Source: Tillandsia leiboldiana (Eukaryota; Streptophyta; Magnoliopsida; Poales; Bromeliaceae). From it: a stretch of DNA of 64,000 nucleotides. Below, piece after piece: positions 17,601-26,284 of the stretch. The stretch covers positions 43,185,562 to 43,249,561 of the forward strand of contig CM055063.1 in assembly GCA_029204045.2 (NCBI GenBank), in the 5' to 3' direction. A program made the position numbers and the translations under genes. Position 1 is the first letter of the stretch. Each line of letters opens with the position of its first letter. The notes beneath the pieces are model-generated. The model did no database searches, was not told the DNA's origin, and worked only from the letters and a program-made list of their open reading frames with translations.

Positions 17601-19450
17601 TAATCGCTTATGCCTCCCGGCAACTGAAGGATTATGAAAAGAATTACCCTACCCATGATTTGGAGCTAGCTGCAGTGATTTTTGCACTAAAGTTGTGGCG
17701 CCACTACCTGTATGGGGAACACTGCGAGATTTACACCGACCACAAGAGCTTGAAATACCTGTTCACACAGAAGGAGCTCAACTTGAGGCAGCGTAGATGG
17801 TTGGAATTGTTGAAAGATTATGATGTAGACATTTTATACCACCCTGGCAAGGCCAACGTGGTTGCTGATGCCCTAAGCAGGAGAGCAGTACAGAGTTTAT
17901 CTTTGATGATCACCGATCAGGCGCCATTACTTGAGCAGATGAGGCGGTTAGAGCTCGAGGTTGTGTCCCCTGGGGTCTCTGCTAGGCTTATGTCTCTAGT
18001 TGTGCAGCCCACTCTGTTGGACAGGATTCGGGAGAGACAGAGTGAGGACCCCCACCTGGTGAGGATTCGAGAGCAGATGCAGACTGGTTTGATAGGGGAC
18101 TTTTCAGTTGATGCTGCGGGAGTACTCCGGTACAGGGACCGAGCTTGCGTGCCTATGGATGCAGAGATTCGAGAGCAGATCTTGAGGGAGGCCCACTATA
18201 CACCTTATACCATCCACCCTGGTGGGACTAAGATGTATAGGGATCTGAAGGCACAGTTTTGGTGGAATGGGATGAAAAGAGACATTGGGAGATTTGTAGC
18301 GCACTGTTTAACTTGTCAGCAAGTAAAGGCTGAGCATCGTGCACCTGCTGGCAAGTTGCAGAGTCTCCCAATCCCTGAATGGAAATGGGAACATGTTACG
18401 ATGGATTTTGTCACTGGGTTGCCGAGAGCACAGACGGGAGCGGATGCTATCTGGGTAGTCGTGGACAGGCTTACCAAATCCGCTCACTTTTTACCGGTTC
18501 AGATGACTTGGCCGATGGAGCGACTGGCGCAGGTGTACTTGGCTGAGGTGGTTAGATTGCACGGGGTACCCGTTTCCATCGTATCAGATAGAGACCCGAG
18601 GTTTGTCTCGCATTTCTGGAGGAGTTTACAGACAGCCTTGGGGACGCAGCTCCGATTTAGTACAGCATTCCACCCACAGACCGATGGACAGTCAGAGCGC
18701 ACTATTCAGACCCTCGAGGATATGTTGAGAGCATGCATTCTGGACTTTGGAGGAGGATGGTACCGACACTTGGGATTAGTTGAGTTTGCGTACAACAACA
18801 GTTATCAAGCGAGCATTCAGATGGCTCCGTTTGAAGCGTTGTATGGACGCAAGTGTCGGTCACCCCTTTATTGGAGTGACGTGGGTGAGAAGAAGACCTT
18901 GGGTCCTGATCTACTGTTAGAGGCAGAGGAAAAGGTCAGATTGATACGACGACACCTCGAGACCGCCCAGAGTCGACAGAGGAGTTATGCTGATACTCGA
19001 CGGCGGGACTTAGAGTTTCAGGTGGGTGACCATGTTTTTCTGAAAGTCTCGCCTTCGAAGGGGATTCGGAGATTTGGTATTCGTGGGAAACTGAGCCCTC
19101 GTTATATTGGACCTTTTGAGGTGTTGGAGCGCTTAGGGCCAGTTGCCTACAGGCTTGCGCTTCCTCCCAGGCTTTCAGGTGTTCACAATGTGTTTCATGT
19201 ATCGACGCTGAGGAGGTATGTTCATGACCCGTCTCATATCATCGATTTCACCCCTTTGGAGGTTGCTGAGGACCTGAGCTATGTTGAGCGGCCGTTGAGG
19301 ATCTTGGACCGTGAGGTTAGGGAGTTGCGCAGTCGGGCCATCCCTTATGTGAAGGTTCTCTGGAGCAGTCATGATGAGCGCGAGGCCACCTGGGAGATGG
19401 AGTCAGCGATGTTGGATGCTCACCCCCACTTGTTTGAGGCCGCTACCTGA
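14612..19450 (+). CDS. gag-pol: Gag-Pol polyprotein of TEK-C (1612 aa), intact
   Basis: Single-frame chromovirus polyprotein. I chose the ATG giving MPPRRQIPTRG; an in-frame ATG 51 bp upstream lies in the leader. Domains in order: Gag (about 125-260, with LEGDADAWW and YFSTSVKKKLEDDL), a Gln-rich stretch encoded by CAG repeats, a CxxC pair at 390 and a CCHC knuckle CYICGQSGHMRATC at 409-422; protease with DTGA (Asp 498); reverse transcriptase with FIDD (Asp 834-835); RNase H (YSDASHSG, Asp 981); integrase with zinc-binding region starting at His 1195 and ending CLTCQQVK, and catalytic Asp 1265, Asp 1326 and Glu 1362 (35 residues between the last two); then a C-terminal chromodomain-like region (VLWSSHDEREATWEME). 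All catalytic residues are present with no stop, so it could be active and supply enzymes to the nonautonomous Gypsy-type elements nearby (inference). Confidence 0.93.
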   Translation: MPPRRQIPTRGTPTPPEEPEQSGPSEISELRAMMAQLAESHRRQEQRFEQLLAQVAAPPPTTVEAPVPPVVPPAIPLVPTAPSSSSGAQGVFRPLTPAEEEEFADKLAKFCKRGPPRFSGRSTHPSEIGSWLAAMEKLFRDFFIDHRFRVHIAVHCLEGDADAWWRRVEPLEFQITRQLPWSEFRRLILDTYFSTSVKKKLEDDLKNLQQGDRTVWDYYQEFTQLLNCVPYVARDGLHQVELFETGLRPEIYTLVHAQRLQTLSEAVDHAQWVERGDHIVARRGGLVAQSSERKRPMPDEGGQASSWRPPRPPPPQFTGRGRSERRGSGGSQRPPQQQQQQQPQRQQQHSQQQRSQSRQQGSQRQPQRQQQQQSRRPQQQSRQSQSSERCVFCGGPHFPSTCDQRWGRCYICGQSGHMRATCPFAASTAPSSASAPSVPQQRPYAPASRAPSSHPADYRPPAQSGRVYAAQVGDSTAADHVVAGITLLLGTRARTLFDTGASHSFISRVFASSHGLVLGRLPHAVEVQIPDHTLHVEECCWSCPVQIESWILPADLMVLSELRDYDIVLGMDWLARYFATIDCAARTVTFSEPGQEVFVYRGCQSAFFASVVSTSRARQMMRSGCVAFLASVVKEPTAAPGLTDIPIVHEYPDVFPPELVHMPPDREVEFLIDVVPGTAPISKAPYRMAPAELRELKAQLQDLMDKGFVRPSVSPWGAPVLFVKKKDGSLRLCVDYRELNKVTIKNKYPLPRIDDLFDQLQGSCVFSKIDLQSGYHQLKVKAEDIPKTAFRSRYGHYEFTVMPFGLTNAPAAFMDLMNRIFRPYLDRFVVVFIDDILVYSRSDVEHEEHLRIVLQLLRERKLYAKLSKCDFWLREVAFLGHVISAAGVAVDPAKIEAVRDWPRPTKVSEVCSFMGLAGYYRRFVEGFAKLSTPLTRLTRKGIKFTWSEDCQRSFEELKNRLMSAPVLSLPVMGKGYVVYSDASHSGLGCVLMQEGRVIAYASRQLKDYEKNYPTHDLELAAVIFALKLWRHYLYGEHCEIYTDHKSLKYLFTQKELNLRQRRWLELLKDYDVDILYHPGKANVVADALSRRAVQSLSLMITDQAPLLEQMRRLELEVVSPGVSARLMSLVVQPTLLDRIRERQSEDPHLVRIREQMQTGLIGDFSVDAAGVLRYRDRACVPMDAEIREQILREAHYTPYTIHPGGTKMYRDLKAQFWWNGMKRDIGRFVAHCLTCQQVKAEHRAPAGKLQSLPIPEWKWEHVTMDFVTGLPRAQTGADAIWVVVDRLTKSAHFLPVQMTWPMERLAQVYLAEVVRLHGVPVSIVSDRDPRFVSHFWRSLQTALGTQLRFSTAFHPQTDGQSERTIQTLEDMLRACILDFGGGWYRHLGLVEFAYNNSYQASIQMAPFEALYGRKCRSPLYWSDVGEKKTLGPDLLLEAEEKVRLIRRHLETAQSRQRSYADTRRRDLEFQVGDHVFLKVSPSKGIRRFGIRGKLSPRYIGPFEVLERLGPVAYRLALPPRLSGVHNVFHVSTLRRYVHDPSHIIDFTPLEVAEDLSYVERPLRILDREVRELRSRAIPYVKVLWSSHDEREATWEMESAMLDAHPHLFEAAT

Positions 19451-19462
19451 GGTATGACTTTT

Positions 19463-19497
19463 GTTTCGAGGACGAAACTTTTTCTTGTAGGGGAGGA
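19463..19497 (+). promoter_or_regulatory. post-stop palindrome and polypurine tract of TEK-C
   Basis: GTTTCGAGGACGAAAC (19463-19478) is an imperfect inverted repeat 12 bp after the stop codon; AGGGGAGGA just before the right LTR is the polypurine tract for plus-strand priming. The 16-mer is also at 54865-54880 (TEK-J), 41816-41831 (LARD-F, minus) and, with one change, 63494-63509 (TEK-K, minus). Confidence 0.7.
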
Positions 19498-22400
19498 TGT
19501 AGTGTACTGGTTTTCCCATGCAACTTTCCGGTGAATCCATTGTGTAGAACACCTAGTGTTGGTGTCTGGCCCATGGTGCATCGAAGGGGTGCCACAGATG
19601 GACCTTGTGAGACTTTGATAGCGGAATTGGCCTTCGGCTGTAATTGCCGAATTTTAGAAAGGTTTTGGGCCAATCTGAGGTTAGATTTGGATTCAGCGCG
19701 GAAAAACGCTTGAAAACGGCTATTTGCTTGTTAACTTTGGAGTCCGGATGACCAAATGCGGGCTTCCGGAAGTTTTCGGGAATTGGTTGGTGCATGGGGG
19801 AGGTCCGTGGACCGGCCTGAGCCACGTGGCGGCCTATCATTGGCCGGCTCACGCAGCTCGGTCCACGGGAGGCGCGGCGGTGCATGACCGCGGGCGCGGA
19901 CGCGTGGCGTGCCCGGATAGGTCGGCGCACGCGGCACGGCTCAGCGAACCTGCGGGGTTGCGGTGGACCGGGCGTATGACACGTGGCGGCGTGGGATTCG
20001 CTGGCTCACGTGGTCTCGGTCCCCGGAGTGCACAGAGGGGCGCCTCGGGACGGCGCGCGCGCACTGTAGCGCCAGGTGGGCTGTCGGCGCACTCGAGTGC
20101 GACGCGTGTCGGCACGCGATAGGCGGGCCCGTACCTACCCCCGCTGACCGCGGGGGGGACGCGTGGCGCGCGGCGGTCACACTGCACGCTGTCCCCTGTT
20201 GTGGGGCGACGTGGCAGGCACCAGAGGATTTCGGTGCGCGTCGGACAGGATGGCATGCAACCGGTTTCCGGGCGCATTGCGCACCGAAACAATGCGCCCC
20301 GGAAATCCGGATTTTTTGTGTTATTGGGCTGGGCCTATAAATAGCCCTCCTTGTTTGTTCTTTTTGGCTTTTTGGGCCCCCTTTCCGCCTGAGCTCCCTT
20401 CACAAGAGTTTTTTCCTCCCTCAGTGCACTACCCTTTGGAGAAGTTTGAAGATTTTTGGAGGCACGAATCCAGAGGTTCACCGTTTTACGGCGCGGCGCG
20501 ACGCTTGTTCTCCGGCGATCCTCTTCGCCCTTCTCAGTGTTTGGACTCCTCCGACCCACCCCGACCTCGGAATTCGCCGATTCTTGCGCCGTTGGACTCA
20601 CGACAGGTAGGGCTTCAACTCCTGTGTTTATGGTTCCTCGATTTCCGTGCTGATCTTGGAGTTTTCCGAGCAACCATTTGACCCTTTTTCTTCGCGGACT
20701 TTTGGGACAGCACCACGGTGTTCTTGCCATATCTTTTCGCTCAGGCGTCGGAACGAGGCGATTCAAAAGGCAATTTTCATCTACGCTTCGCAAGGAGTCT
20801 CCTGGATTTTTCTCAGAATTTCTGAATTTTATTCAAGGGTGAGAATCTCCTTTCCTCTATGGTTCCTTGTTACAGGAATTTAGCGCAGTTTGGATTCGGG
20901 GTGTACCCCTTGTCGGATTTTTATCTCAGCGTAGGAAACTCCAAATTGGGCGTGCAGGTACTCGTTTCGACGGGCTCGTCGCAAGGATCGCGATAGTATT
21001 TTTCTTGGATTTTTCTGGGCGTTTATTCGTAGGTAAAAATTAGTGAATTGTGGACTGCTGATTTGGGGGACAGATTCTGGAAAGCGTGGATGTTTAGCTT
21101 ATGTATTTTTTCCTTTGGGGTATTTTGTACAGATTGGTGGTGTGTTGGACTGATCTTGGACTTCGCCTTTGGGAATTTTGGAATAGCGCTCGAGGTGGGT
21201 GATGTTGTGAACCTCCTACTTGTGAATGTCACTAGGCCTATTGGAATGCCACGATATGTGTTATTAAATATGAATGTATCTAGCATGCTTGCATGAGATT
21301 AAGGTTCCTTTGCTAATACTTGCATTGTTAGCAGGCTACAAGGTAGTAAGTGGTGTTTCCATGTTTAGATATGCAATTTAATTAGTTGGAAAGGAATGCT
21401 ATAGCCATATCATGTTTATGTTGAGGGAAGGTTTGGGCTTGTGGTTAAAATGATGTTGTATAAGGGGTACTTGCTAGTAGAGTTGTGCATCTAAAATGTA
21501 CTAAGTATCATATCTTACCACATGTAACATCGGGATTTCCCAAACATTTAATGTTGCATATGTTAGAATAATTGAAAGGGGTTATCAAGTAAAGGACTTT
21601 GCATGCTCAAGTGTTCATCTAGCTAGGCCACCTTTTTCTGCTACACATACATGCTGGAATTGACTTAGGAGAACCATGCTTTCTATTCATTCTCCTGTAG
21701 TCTAGTTGTAGAGGATTGTGTAGTTCAAGATGTTCAGAGTTGGGACAGTCGGGGATGGATGGTTGGGTGTTGCGGCAACCGCGGACTGTGGGCGGTTGAC
21801 CGGCTTACTAGTATTATTATTATTGCATCAGATTGGAGGTGAGGGATCGGGCTTCTTTAGTGGATGGTCTTACCCACTCGTTTAGAGTCTTGATCCAGTC
21901 CTGCTACATCAGATACTTATGGTTACATATTTTTACTCGTGTGGGTCGCTCCCCTCGAGTGCCACTCCGGAGTAGGCTTAGGGCCGAGCCGTGTGCCGGT
22001 CGATTGGGTACTTTGAGGATCGTGCCGTGTGCCGATCAGATACTGGGTTCTCGAGTTGACAGTACAGCAGGCAGTACCAGTGTTGACTGGTGTATTGATT
22101 GGGTTTGGTTGGCCAGGTTTTGACATACTGATGCATACTTCTAGCGATTTTGACAGCTAGGCATTTTAGAGGCATACTAGGGGTAGCTTTATCATCAGTA
22201 GATTTACTTAGCATACTACCTTTATTTCTTTTCGCCTCTAGTAGTCCTAGTGGGTATTTTGAGTTTGAGGCCTACCACTAGGGGAGGCTACTGTTTTTAT
22301 AGTAGTTCTCACCCCCACTGTTTTCTCTTTTCTTTTCCCCTTGTTTTGTAGAGTCTTCTGCGGGAGTCGCGGGACCTCTTCCCTGGATCGAGGTAAGAGG

Positions 22401-22739
22401 ATCGCTGATTAGATAGCTGCTGCCCGAGTTGAGTTTTGTAGTTTTGATGTACCCCCAGTACACTCAGACGGTTGTATTTTCCTTTTATTTTGGGTCTGGC
22501 TGCGGCCAGCTGGTTGTATATATTCGTGAGCTGGGAGAGACACTTGTATATTTTTGAGAGCTTACTGTACTTTCATTTCCAGCATTTGTCTGAGTGTATT
22601 AGTTTAGTTTAGCTTGTTTTATGCTCCTTTATTACTTGTTTATAGTGAGCAGGTTATCAGCGCTTCGTGTACACGAAAATTCCGTGTGCACGGCGGATCT
22701 GTGGACGGGCCCGGGTTCGGTTTACACCCGGGCGTGACA
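19498..22739 (+). repeat. right LTR of TEK-C (3242 bp)
   Basis: Begins TGTAGTGTACTGG and ends CGGGCGTGACA. It aligns end to end with the left LTR but with many single-base indels, dense in the GC-rich stretch 19790-20340. TATA box at 20336. The last bases are followed by AGTAG rather than by the ACATG found at the left side. Confidence 0.88.
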
Positions 22740-23549
22740 AGTAGCTCATTTCCAGATGGGCCGATTCTAAATAAGTGTATTGTATTGATGGCCTTAGACT
22801 AACCTCATAAAGTATCAGTCAACTTTGTGACAATGGTTTTCAGTTAATTTTCATCTGTTGAATGCATTGTAATGATAAGGACCATGTTTTCTTTTTAAAG
22901 GGGGTTAGATCTGAAACGCAATTGTTTGTTGTTCCAATAAAATTTCTGAAAATTGTAACTTAGCCTCCTTAAATAATGAAACTCTTTGGCATGAAAGGCT
23001 AGGTCACATAAATTTTAAGGAACTTGCTAGAATTTCAAACAAAGACGTGGTCAAGGGGGTTCCTAAACTTTCACTTGAACAAACATTGTGTGTGGGGTTG
23101 TCAAAAGGAAAACAACTAGGACTGCACACAAGAACTTGAAATCACGTCGGTACCAAACGGCCTTGGAATTATTGCATATGGATCTTATGGGGCCGACACG
23201 TCAACATCCTTGGGAGGTAAATGGTATATTTTCTTATTGGTTGATGATTTCTCTAGGTATTCTTGGGTAGCATTTTAAAAAGAGAGAAAGCTGATACTTT
23301 TGATTCTTTTCACGAGATTTTGCTTCGTATTATGATTGGAAAGAATGAAAAGATCATTCGTGTTAGAAGTGATAGAGGGTGGAGAATTCATAAAACTCTA
23401 AATTCATTGATTTTGCACTTCCAATGGCATAAACATGAATTCTCAGCACCCTATACACTCAACAGAATGGTGTAGTCGAGCGCAAAAAGAAGATTGTACA
23501 AGAGATGGCACGTGTTATGCTTCATAGCCGGAATTTACCGTTATATTTT
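22740..23549 (+). pseudogene. SIRE-D left part: end of protease and integrase N-terminus to core, frameshifted
   Basis: Begins abruptly after the TEK-C LTR. About 22970-23130 encodes the Copia pre-integrase zinc-binding region (LWHERLGHINFKELAR). The sequence for LLHMDLMGPTR, carrying the first catalytic Asp missing in SIRE-A and SIRE-B, is near 23170-23200. The core then continues to LPLYF at the gap. Many 1-nt indels break the frame. Because this segment ends at an assembly gap, some shifts may be consensus errors. It shows what the undeleted pol looked like in this family. Confidence 0.75.
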
Positions 23550-23649
23550 NNNNNNNNNNNNNNNNNNNNNNNNNNNNNNNNNNNNNNNNNNNNNNNNNNN
23601 NNNNNNNNNNNNNNNNNNNNNNNNNNNNNNNNNNNNNNNNNNNNNNNNN
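23550..23649. other. assembly gap (100 N)
   Basis: Exactly 100 N, the usual placeholder for a gap of unknown size. The left side stops in integrase and the right side starts in the reverse transcriptase; SIRE-B has about 1.1 kb between these points. Confidence 0.98.
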
Positions 23650-24641
23650 CTCTCTTTGTGAGCATTATCAAAGCATTTCATTGTAGCACAAATCTATGTC
23701 GATGACATTGTATTTGGCGCAACAAGAGATAATGATGCTTCTAAATTCGCGGAGACCATGGAAAGCGATTTGAGATGTCCATGATGGACGAATTGACTTA
23801 TTTCCTTGGATTGCAAATTAAACAAAAATGATGAAGGTATTCACTTGAGTCAATCCAAGTATGCAATGGAGTTGGTTAAAAAGTTTGATCTTGAAAATTC
23901 GAAGGATTTTCCGACTCCAATGGGAACTAGCCACAAGGGACTTGGAAGTGAATCACAAAGTGAGAATGTAGACGAGAAACTGTATCGAAGTATGATTGGA
24001 AGTCTACTTTACCTCACGGCTAGTCGCCCGGATATATCTTTTGGTGTTGGGATCTGCGCGAGATATCAATCTGCACCAAAGGAGGTTCACCTGAAAGCGG
24101 TGAAAAGGATCATCCGGTATATCAAAGGATCAATTAATTTCGGAATTTGGTATCCTATGGGAACAAGTTTGGATATTGTTGGATACTCAGATGCCGATTG
24201 GGCAGGATCAGTGGATGATCGGAAAAGCACGAGTGGTGCATGCTTCTATCTTGGCCATTGCCTTGTTGCATGGCACAGTAAAAAGCAGAATTGCATAGCA
24301 CTCTCGACTGCCGAAGCGGAATACATTTCAGCGGGTAGTTGTTCAACCCAACTCATTTGGATGAAAAGTGTGTTGAGCGACTTCCGGATTTCAGCATCTT
24401 CGGTAACAATTCTTTGTGACAACACAAGTGCAATTAACATTTCTAAAAATCCTGTGTTGCACTCTAGAACAAAACATATTGAACTTAGATATCATTTTCT
24501 TAGAGAGCTAGTTGAATCAAATACTCTTCAACTTTCATATATTTCAACTGAGGATCAATTAGCTGACATTCTAACAAAACCTTTGGATCAAAAACGTTTA
24601 TTCATTTGCGAAAAGCAATTGGAATGCTTTCCTTGAAATAA
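23650..24641 (+). pseudogene. reverse transcriptase C-terminus and RNase H (SIRE-D)
   Basis: Starts with a degraded match to the region just before YVDDIVFG, then continues through the conserved thumb and RNase H (YSDADWAG, STAEAEYI, HIELRYHFLREL). Compared with SIRE-B there are single-base losses or gains near 23660, 23768, 23825 and 24599; the last changes the C-terminus from RFIHLRKAIGM to a short out-of-frame end. Most of these lie within 200 bp of the gap. Confidence 0.82.
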
Positions 24642-25584
24642 ACTTCTTTTTGAAACCTTTGCTTAGGATAGGTTTTGTTTGTTTTTTGTTTTGTTTGTTC
24701 ATTATCTATGTTTGTACATAGGACATTAATTGAGCATAGATCATAATTGACTTTAATTGCATCTTTTCGCACATTTAGAAATTTATTATGCTTTTGCCAT
24801 CATAATATTTCACTATTGCAATGATCATTTATGTTAATTAAATCATCTTCTGAGTGATCAAAGTCAATTTCTCTCTCTCAATGATCTCTTGGTATAGTCA
24901 TTATCTTATTTGACTGCTTAGTCGAGTATGAAATCGAGATCAATTTTTGGTTGAATACTTTATATCTTAAATAATTGATAGCCAATTGAGGGGGAGTCAA
25001 AGAAAAGTAAAATGTTCAAAAGATGTGGAAAGAGTTACATCCCAATGAGGAGTGTGAAAACTACCACCACATCGAGGAAAGAGCTACCACCTCGGTCGTC
25101 CGAGTATTGTGTGCAGCTACCACATGTATACCAAGCATGGTTGTTCAAATTTTTGATTAAGTAAAATGAATGTTGAAATACTTGACTCCGTCAAATTTCA
25201 AGGTTGGTATAAGGTGGGTTTTTAAAGAAAGATGCTCAAAGAGCCACTCTCTTCAACAGATTGTCTAGATACATTATCTACTATATTTGGGATTTCAAAC
25301 ATCTATTGATCTTTGTATTTCATTTTCTTTACTGAATTGATGATTTGATAAAGGCATTACTCATAAGATCAAGTTAGATGTAATTGAAGGTGTTCAACTT
25401 TAAAGGATTTAATTTTTGTAAATTCTCGTTTCATTTTTGGATATTATTGATAGATTTGGCATAATCTAATTCTTGTTGTATGAAACGATGATTTTTGTTT
25501 AAAGTTGATACACATTTGTGCTTACAATCTTTTTCTGGTTTTTCTTGAATTTCTCTGAAATTTTCTAAAGAAAAAGTTGGAGCC
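24642..25584 (+). other. post-pol noncoding region of SIRE-D, with PPT-like tract and conserved hairpin block
   Basis: Same arrangement as in SIRE-A: purine tract TTGAGGGGGAGTC (about 24986-24998), stem-loop GATGT/ACATC (25022-25041), CTACCAC repeats and CTCGG-TCGT-CCGAG (25091-25104). AT-rich and noncoding on both sides of the block. Confidence 0.65.
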
Positions 25585-25753
25585 GATCCGGATCGGGCAA
25601 GATGATCCGGATCCCGAACGCAGGTATTCTTCTGCGGGCTGACGATCCGGATTGGACCTGCCGATCCGGATCCCGAACGCAGTTTCTCACTGCGGGTAGC
25701 CGATCCGGATCGCAAGCATGGTCTGATCCGGATCGCGGCTAGGGTTTTATAAA
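25585..25753 (+). promoter_or_regulatory. palindrome array and TATA box upstream of the env-like gene (SIRE-D)
   Basis: Six GATCCGGATC decamers (one ending ATT) start at 25585, 25604, 25644, 25663, 25702 and 25725: three pairs with 19, 19 and 23 bp spacing, pairs 59 and 58 bp apart. TATAAA at 25748-25753 is 23 bp after the last start, the same as in SIRE-A. Between pairs are small CGCAG/CTGCG inverted repeats. A leader with TCTCTCTCTC and a possible intron follow. Confidence 0.55.
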
Positions 25754-25869
25754 GAGCAAAAGGGTTTTCATTTCTTTTACTCCAATCTTTTGTTCCAAAG
25801 TTTCCAGAGCCTCTCTCTCTAGATTTCATCCTTCTTGGAAGCTTTCAAACTCAAGTTCTTCAACTCCAA

Positions 25870-26254
25870 GTAAGTTTTATTGATCAAAATCTCGGTTTTT
25901 CACCGTTTTTTCTCTATTCCTCCTCAAACGTGATGAATTTCTTGGATCAATTTTGTTTGTGGATGGTTTTTGATCAAATTTCTTTTGAAATAAGAACTCT
26001 GGGTAGATTAGTTTTGATTATATGCTAGGTATTCTCAAGATAAACGGATTTTTGGTCTTCGATTTCAAAAATTTCGGTTTTAGGGCATATAATAAGGATT
26101 TTCGAAAATCATGCAATTGATCTGTTTTTAAAAATCTTTTTTACAAAACTAATTTGATTTTTAGTCTCTCTACACGATAATGATTGTTTGGGTACAATTT
26201 TTCAAATCTTTGAAAATTAACAATTTTTTCGTGTTCTTGAGTTGTTGCTCACAG
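25870..26254 (+). other. possible 5'-UTR intron or env splice region (SIRE-D)
   Basis: Donor CCAA|GTAAGTTT (GT at 25870-25871) and acceptor TTGCTCACAG (AG at 26253-26254) enclose 385 nt of T-rich sequence, near-identical in layout to SIRE-A (384 nt). The acceptor lies 30 nt before the ATG at 26285. It could serve a local env transcript or accept a splice from an upstream donor in the genomic RNA, as retroviral env messages do; both are inference. Confidence 0.4.
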
Positions 26255-26284
26255 GATTTCAATCTTCTTAAGGCACTTGGATCA

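Larger units (their letters stand above)
11062..22739 (+). mobile_element. TEK-C: Ty3/Gypsy chromovirus (Tekay/Del type) with intact gag-pol
   Basis: Two direct LTRs (11062-14318 and 19498-22739), primer site, one uninterrupted gag-pol frame and a polypurine tract. Integrase after RNase H shows Gypsy order; the C-terminal region is a chromodomain-like tail. The flanks do not match: ACATG before the left LTR and AGTAG after the right LTR, and the host sequences belong to different Sirevirus copies. The two LTRs also differ at many positions, largely 1-nt indels. The unit is therefore either a recombinant between two elements or an assembly join, although each half looks authentic. Confidence 0.85.
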
